Below, piece by piece: positions 7,168-11,248 of a stretch of 11,248 nucleotides of DNA (positions are counted from its first letter, which is position 1; every line of letters starts with the position of its first letter). The stretch is taken from positions 1 through 11,248 of the forward strand of contig CAZUVM010000237.1 in assembly GCA_964623885.1 (NCBI GenBank), written 5' to 3'. Below the pieces are notes generated by a model. It was not told the origin of the DNA, did not search any database, and saw only the letters and a list, made by a program, of their open reading frames with translations. The translations under genes and the position numbers were made by a program. The stretch comes from CAZUVM01 sp964623885 (GTDB lineage: Bacteria > Verrucomicrobiota > Verrucomicrobiia > Limisphaerales > UBA8199).

Positions 7168-7680
7168 ATGGAAAAGAGGAAACCGACCCGTGGACGGCGC
7201 CTGGCCAAAGCGGCCACGCGAGATGTTCTGGGCGCAACTCCGATTGCCGTGGAAGTCCCGGCGAAATGGCGCTAGTACTCCAAGCGCCGCGCCGAGCTGC
7301 GCGCCTCTGGTCAACACCGGCAAGGTGAACTCGTCAAAGATGCGCTGGAGGAAACACCAAACTACAGTTTGCACATCGCCGATGCGGGAACCGATACGTA
7401 CGACCGGGATTTCGCGCTGGGAATGCTCTCGTCGGAACAGAATGCAGTTTATGAAATCGATGAAGCGCTGGACCGAATCCGCAACGGCAGTTATGGAGTA
7501 TGCGAGTTGACAGGGCGGAAAATTGAGCCCCAACGGCTCGAAGCGATTCCCTGGACGCGCTTTAGTGCCGAAGCCGAGCGGCAACTGGAGAAGGAGGGCG
7601 GCGTGCCGCGAGCGAGACTGGGCGAACGCGAGGCCGTGCCGAGAGTTCAAGCCGCCGAGGAATCGGAAGAGACGGAATGA
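7168..7680 (+). pseudogene. DksA/TraR-family protein gene interrupted by an in-frame TAG
   Basis: The frame from ATG 7168 to TGA 7678-7680 would encode 170 residues but carries a TAG at 7273-7275 (codon 36). Protein-like sequence of the same family continues in the same frame on both sides, so a point nonsense change is more likely than a frameshift. Before the stop is a basic N-terminus ending VEVPAKWR. After it come a polar, helix-forming stretch (37-64), the segment HIADAGTDTYDRDFALGML (69-87), a helix EIDEALDRIRNGSYGVCE (96-113) and the zinc-finger-like region ending RLEAIPWTRF (123-132). Only the first of four zinc-binding cysteines remains (Cys112; the others are Thr115, Ser133 and Ala136). 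DksA-type proteins bind the RNA polymerase secondary channel; this one may be dead, read through, or restarted downstream (CTG 7297, CTG 7345 or TTG 7369). A sequencing error is also possible. Confidence 0.75.
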
Positions 7681-7718
7681 GACGCCGCTGGAGAATCGCA
7701 CGATCCCGAACGAGTGCT

Positions 7719-8291
7719 TCAGTGCAGTAGCGGCAGCGGGTTCGGCTGCCGAATCAATTCCGCTTCGAGGTCGAGGTAATAATCCAGCCGGCGTTGCGTT
7801 TCGGGTTCATTGATGGCCCGTGCCATAATCAAGTAGGTCGCGTAGTGGTTCCCCTCCGATTCCACAAGACTGGCATAGAACTGAGCCAGTTCAGGATCCC
7901 GGGCTTGCAGTTCCGTCGCCAGGACCTGAAATTTCTCGCAACTTCGACCTTCGATCAGGCTGCAGCAAATCAGGTGATCGATCACTTGATAACGCTCGCC
8001 GTTTCGGATCGCGCGCATCAATCCACTGACCCAGCGGCTCGGGTGTGCCTGGCCGAATGGGATTCCGCGCTGTCGCAGCAGATTCAGAACGAGTTGGAAA
8101 TGTTGCAGCTCTTCAATGGCAATAGCGTTCAACTCGTCGACGCGCGGAAAGAGGTCGTGAAACTTTTCGAGATTCAAAGCGCTGGTAGCCGCTTTGCGTT
8201 CCAAGTGCGCATGGTCCACCAACACGGCCGGTAAGTCCGCCAGGACTTTGGGCAGCCACTCGCTGGGGATTTTTTGGCGAAACAGCAGCAT
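7719..8291 (-). CDS. miaE: tRNA 2-methylthio-N6-isopentenyladenosine hydroxylase (MiaE-like)
   Basis: Start chosen at ATG 8291, giving 190 residues, close to the family's usual length of about 200. The open frame extends further upstream but only through the acpS gene in another frame. It is a ferritin-like di-iron protein: Glu31 (HLERKAA), Glu61 and His64 (EELQH), Glu114 (IEGRSCEKF) and Glu146 with His149 (SEGNHY) make up the two-iron site pattern. By family knowledge MiaE uses oxygen to hydroxylate the isopentenyl side chain of ms2i6A at position 37 of certain tRNAs after MiaA and MiaB have acted. The start lies 4 bases after the acpS stop (TGA GCCC ATG), which suggests translational coupling. 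It is convergent with the interrupted DksA-like gene. Confidence 0.88.
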   Translation of the reverse strand: MLLFRQKIPSEWLPKVLADLPAVLVDHAHLERKAATSALNLEKFHDLFPRVDELNAIAIEELQHFQLVLNLLRQRGIPFGQAHPSRWVSGLMRAIRNGERYQVIDHLICCSLIEGRSCEKFQVLATELQARDPELAQFYASLVESEGNHYATYLIMARAINEPETQRRLDYYLDLEAELIRQPNPLPLLH

Positions 8292-8295
8292 GGGC

Positions 8296-8679
8296 TCAGG
8301 CAATGCTTTCGAGCACAGCGACTGCTGTTGCATGGGCCTGCGTGTGGCTGAGGCTGATGAGAACGATCCGGCCGCCGCGGGATCGCAACAGCGCCTGGCC
8401 GCGCTCGTGAAGGATAACGAAAGGCTCGCCACTTTCTTTGCGCCCGACTTCCATGTCTTGCCAACCTAGTTGCGCCCCAATTCCTGTGCCGAAAGCTTTT
8501 GAAATCGCTTCCTTGGCCGCGAACCGCGCCGCCAGGAAAGGTCCGGGAGTCCGATGGGAGAGGCAGTAGCTGATTTCGTTCGGATGAAGAATGCGGTTAA
8601 GAAATCGCTCGCCAAACTTCTCGTACGAGGCCTGGATTCGTTCCACCTCAATAATGTCGATGCCGATGCCGAGGATCAT
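8296..8679 (-). CDS. acpS: holo-[acyl-carrier-protein] synthase AcpS
   Basis: This 127-residue protein is full length for the family. It transfers 4'-phosphopantetheine from coenzyme A to the serine of apo-ACP, which fatty-acid synthesis needs, in the cytoplasm. The N-terminal MILGIGIDIIEVERI carries the magnesium-binding Asp8. The second motif FLAARFAAKEAISKAFG (48-64) carries Glu57. The C-terminal ISLSHTQAHATAVAV is the expected last strand pair of the trimeric enzyme. It sits 42 bases downstream of pdxJ and 4 bases upstream of miaE on the same strand; the pdxJ-acpS pairing is also found in E. coli. The ATG at 8679 fits the family N-terminus, although no strong ribosome site precedes it. 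Confidence 0.96.
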   Translation of the reverse strand: MILGIGIDIIEVERIQASYEKFGERFLNRILHPNEISYCLSHRTPGPFLAARFAAKEAISKAFGTGIGAQLGWQDMEVGRKESGEPFVILHERGQALLRSRGGRIVLISLSHTQAHATAVAVLESIA

Positions 8680-8721
8680 TATGTTAAGGACAATAGCCCG
8701 GTCCGAAACCGATTTTGAACT

Positions 8722-9468
8722 TTAGGTTTTGGACACATACTTCGACATCAAAGCTAACATGGCTTTCACTGCAACTTCCATCCCGGTCATAACGGCGCGG
8801 CTGACAATGCTGTGCCCGATGTTCAATTCCACCAAATGCGGGACCTGCAAAAGCGCAGGCAGATTCTCATAGTTCAAACCGTGGCCGGCGTTAACTTTCA
8901 AGCCGAGGCCATGCGCTTGTTTGGCTCCTGCGATGAGCCGGTCTAGTTCCGCCTGCCCACGCCGGTCTTCATGGAATGCCTCGGCGAAAGCGCCGGTGTG
9001 TAGCTCGATGAATTGGCTTCCGGTTTTCGCTGCCGCTTCGATCTGACGTGGTTCGGGCGCGATGAACAGGCTGACCTCAATCCCTTGGTCATTCATTCGC
9101 TGGCGCGTTTCTTTCAGGGCTGCGACATGGCCTGCCACATCCAACCCGCCTTCAGTCGTAACCTCCAACCGGCGTTCGGGAACGAGGCAGACGATATCCG
9201 GTTTCAATTTCATGGCGATCTCCACGATCTCGGCAGAATTGGCCATCTCGAGATTCAAACGCGTTTTGATCACTTTGCGGAGTTCCCAAACATCGCGGTC
9301 CTGGATGTGGCGCCGGTCCTCCCGCAAGTGTGCTGTGATCCCATGCGCGCCGGCGACTTCGCAGGCGAGCGCGGCCACGACCGGATCCGGTTCACCCCAA
9401 CCGCGGCCGCGGTAGCGAGCTTCACGCACTGTGGCTACGTGGTCGATGTTTACACCTAATTTCAACAT
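8722..9468 (-). CDS. pdxJ: pyridoxine 5'-phosphate synthase PdxJ
   Basis: This 248-residue TIM-barrel enzyme condenses 1-deoxy-D-xylulose 5-phosphate with 3-amino-2-oxopropyl phosphate, the ring-closing step of DXP-dependent vitamin B6 synthesis. MLKLGVNIDHVATVREAR is the diagnostic N-terminus. Catalytic residues match E. coli His45, Glu72 and His193 as His47 (ITAHLREDRRHI), Glu74 (LNLEMA) and His196 (VNAGHGLNYEN). The phosphate-binding end, ELNIGHSIVSRAVMTG (214-229), is intact. It is the first gene of a minus-strand set with acpS and miaE. The divergent ComEC gene lies about 100 bases away, so promoters for both probably share that gap; I see no convincing boxes there. Confidence 0.97.
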   Translation of the reverse strand: MLKLGVNIDHVATVREARYRGRGWGEPDPVVAALACEVAGAHGITAHLREDRRHIQDRDVWELRKVIKTRLNLEMANSAEIVEIAMKLKPDIVCLVPERRLEVTTEGGLDVAGHVAALKETRQRMNDQGIEVSLFIAPEPRQIEAAAKTGSQFIELHTGAFAEAFHEDRRGQAELDRLIAGAKQAHGLGLKVNAGHGLNYENLPALLQVPHLVELNIGHSIVSRAVMTGMEVAVKAMLALMSKYVSKT

Positions 9469-9568
9469 TTGGGCGCAATTATGATCCTGCGTGACCTGCG
9501 CGCAACCGGTTTTCCCCAGTCCATGATTTTAATTTTACTTTGCTTTGGTTTCCTTGTCTTCTGTCCCG

Positions 9569-11248
9569 GTGAGGCGTCCGCTGCTCTTGGTAGCGCTGCT
9601 CTACGTGGCCGGCATCTTGATTGCCGAAGCGATCTCACTTTCGCCATGGTTTCTCCTCATCCCGGCGGTGGCCTTGACTGTTTTCGCATTCTGCTGGAAT
9701 CGGGGAAGGCCTGCCCTGCTCTGCGCTCTGCTTATCCTGGCGGGCTGGACCAATGCCACAATACATGAGACGATTTTGTCGCCGTACGATTTGCGGCGGC
9801 TTCTTGGCGAGGAACCGCACCTGGCGACTGTGCGCGGCGTCCTTCGCGAGACGCCTTCGATCCGGCTTTATGAGTTTGGTGCGCAATCTTCCTGGCGGAC
9901 TCTGGCGCGCGTCGAAGTGAGGGGGTTGTGCTTGAACAAGCAAAACTGGCAACCAGCAACTGGGATTGTCGCTGTGACCACACCCGGGCTGTTGACCAAC
10001 GTCTATGCCGGGCAGACCATTGAAATCTTCGGCGTGCTGGCTCGACCCAGGATCGCTGCCGCTCCTGGAACGTTCGATTACCGGGCGTATCTTCACGAGC
10101 AAGGGATTTATTATCAATTACAGACGGAGTCCGACCGGGATTGGCAGATTCTGTTTTCGCCAGCCAAGCCGCCGCTGGCGGAACGCTTTCGTAGCTGGGC
10201 GCAACGGGCGTTGGCTTCCGGGTTGCCGGGCGAAGATGAATCTTTGCGGCTCGAATGGGCGCTGACACTGGGCTGGAAAGCCGCTCTGACCGAGGACGTT
10301 TCCGAAGCATTTGTTCAAGCCGCGACCTATCACATTTTTGCCGTCGACGGTCTGCGAATGGCGATTGTCTTTGGCATTTTTTTCGGTCTGTTCCGAGTTC
10401 TTGGTCTGCCGCGGCCGATATGCGTGATCATCCTGGTGCCATTGATTTGGTTTTATGTAGCCCTCACTGGCTGGCCGGCTTCGGCAATCCGGGCAACGGT
10501 GATGCTAACTATTGTTATTGGAGGTTGGGTATTGCGGCGGCCAAGCGACCTGCTCAATTCGTTATTTGCGGCAGCGTTGATTATTCTGATTTGGCAGCCG
10601 CAACAACTCTTCCAGGCCGGATTCCAGCTATCGTTCTTTGTTGTGCTCGTGATGATTCTGACGCTGCCACAGTTTTGGGAATTGTTTCATCGCTGGACCG
10701 CGCCAGACCCATTACTGCCGGCGGCTCTACGGCGGCGCTGGCCGCCGGTATTGCTGGTGCCCGTGCGTTACCTGGGCGACATCACCATGACCTCGTTCGC
10801 GGCTTGGGTAGGCGCGATTCCGTTAGTGGCATATTACTTCCATATTCTCACTCCGGTCAGCACGCCGGCAAACTTGCTGGCAGTTCCGCTTTGCTGCCTC
10901 GTCTTGATCAGTAACCTCGCGGGTTTGTTGCTGGCGGGTTGGTTCCCCCCAGCGGCGGAACTGTTCAACCACGCAGGCTGGTTTCTAATGGAATGCATTC
11001 GAGTAAGCAGCCATTGGTTCGCCAATTGGCCGTCAGCATATTTTTACGTGCCGGAACCCGGCTTGTTCACTACCGCAGCCTATTATGCGCTGCTGCTGGC
11101 CATATCGACCGGCTGGCTCTTTCAGCCCGCGTGGCGAGTTTGGAAATTCGTCGGATTGGGTGCAGTGCTGACGGTATGCGGCTGGAATGCCTGGCAGGAA
11201 CTATCCGTTACGCGTTTAACGATCGTGCCGGCGAACGGAGCGCTCGCC
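9569..11248 (+). CDS. comEC: ComEC/Rec2-family DNA uptake channel protein, 3' end beyond window
   Basis: The frame has no stop from the TAA at 9530 to the right edge. I take GTG 9569 as start (MRRPLLLVALLYVAGILIAE); TTG 9545 is the alternative, and neither has a clear ribosome site. 560 codons are present. The N-terminus has several hydrophobic helices (DUF4131-like), then a soluble beta-rich part (about 80-200) with PGTFDYRAYLHEQGIYYQ, typical of the ComEC OB-like region. The Competence domain follows: HIFAVDGLRM (255-264; canonical form HLLAVSGLHV), GFQLSF (351-356) and NLLAVPL (435-441), with many membrane helices. By family knowledge it forms the inner-membrane channel for single-stranded DNA in natural transformation. 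The last residues, LTIVPANGALA (550-560), sit where the metallo-beta-lactamase-like domain normally begins with DVGQGD. Confidence 0.9.
   Translation, partial: MRRPLLLVALLYVAGILIAEAISLSPWFLLIPAVALTVFAFCWNRGRPALLCALLILAGWTNATIHETILSPYDLRRLLGEEPHLATVRGVLRETPSIRLYEFGAQSSWRTLARVEVRGLCLNKQNWQPATGIVAVTTPGLLTNVYAGQTIEIFGVLARPRIAAAPGTFDYRAYLHEQGIYYQLQTESDRDWQILFSPAKPPLAERFRSWAQRALASGLPGEDESLRLEWALTLGWKAALTEDVSEAFVQAATYHIFAVDGLRMAIVFGIFFGLFRVLGLPRPICVIILVPLIWFYVALTGWPASAIRATVMLTIVIGGWVLRRPSDLLNSLFAAALIILIWQPQQLFQAGFQLSFFVVLVMILTLPQFWELFHRWTAPDPLLPAALRRRWPPVLLVPVRYLGDITMTSFAAWVGAIPLVAYYFHILTPVSTPANLLAVPLCCLVLISNLAGLLLAGWFPPAAELFNHAGWFLMECIRVSSHWFANWPSAYFYVPEPGLFTTAAYYALLLAISTGWLFQPAWRVWKFVGLGAVLTVCGWNAWQELSVTRLTIVPANGALA

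Noticed and set aside
7063..7701. A 212-codon open frame on the minus strand
   Set aside because: It lies antisense to the DksA-like gene, whose plus-strand product matches a known family. The antisense translation shows no recognisable domain and has the arginine-rich composition of a shadow frame.
8292..8432. An upstream extension of the miaE frame to 8432
   Set aside because: It would overlap acpS almost throughout and add about 47 residues absent from MiaE; the family N-terminus begins at ATG 8291.
9469..9768. A short plus-strand frame whose internal ATG 9523 gives a signal-peptide-like start
   Set aside because: After about 25 residues it turns into low-complexity shadow sequence overlapping ComEC in another frame. 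I see no independent support.
10255..10914. A 219-codon plus-strand frame and minus-strand frames at 9635-10310
   Set aside because: All overlap the continuous ComEC frame, which carries the recognisable Competence-domain motifs; these frames carry none.
1..11248. CRISPR arrays, transposases, phage genes or a defence island
   Set aside because: No direct-repeat array, transposase, integrase or defence-family motif was seen; the holin-family name alone does not imply a prophage.

Overview
The window reads as an ordinary, gene-dense piece of chromosome from a Gram-negative bacterium of moderately high GC content. Several exported proteins have Sec-type signal peptides. The style of several proteins (a ComEC relative, a DksA/TraR relative with a degenerate zinc finger, a DUF3618/holin-like envelope protein, and a perfect GGGACGCCG palindrome between genes) suggests Verrucomicrobiota or a related PVC lineage. 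That placement is recalled from family patterns, not computed. I see no phage integrase, transposase, CRISPR array or other mobile element.

Layout, left to right. (1) Bases 2-1462: the 3' part of a DUF3857/transglutaminase-like protein whose catalytic Cys and His positions are both substituted. (2) A tRNA-Pro(CGG) gene on the minus strand with encoded CCA, followed by a perfect palindrome. (3) A divergent envelope pair: a holin-family/DUF3618 membrane protein (minus) and a YihY/BrkB-family membrane protein (plus). (4) A second divergent pair: an exported endonuclease/exonuclease/phosphatase-fold protein (minus) and a LOG-family nucleotide hydrolase (plus). (5) Two minus-strand exported proteins, a class A-like acid phosphatase (PAP2) and a DUF4142 protein, separated by two strong hairpins. 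(6) A plus-strand DksA/TraR-type gene broken by an in-frame amber codon. (7) A minus-strand cluster pdxJ-acpS-miaE. (8) Divergent from pdxJ, a ComEC/Rec2-type DNA uptake channel that runs off the right edge.

How the genes relate: pdxJ, acpS and miaE are closely spaced on one strand and are likely co-transcribed. They link vitamin B6 synthesis, acyl-carrier-protein activation and a tRNA hydroxylase. The rest are single-gene or two-gene units arranged divergently or convergently, with no evidence of one dedicated multi-gene system. The items most worth a second look are the pseudo-transglutaminase, the amber-interrupted DksA-like gene, and the tandem hairpins between the DUF4142 and PAP2 genes.
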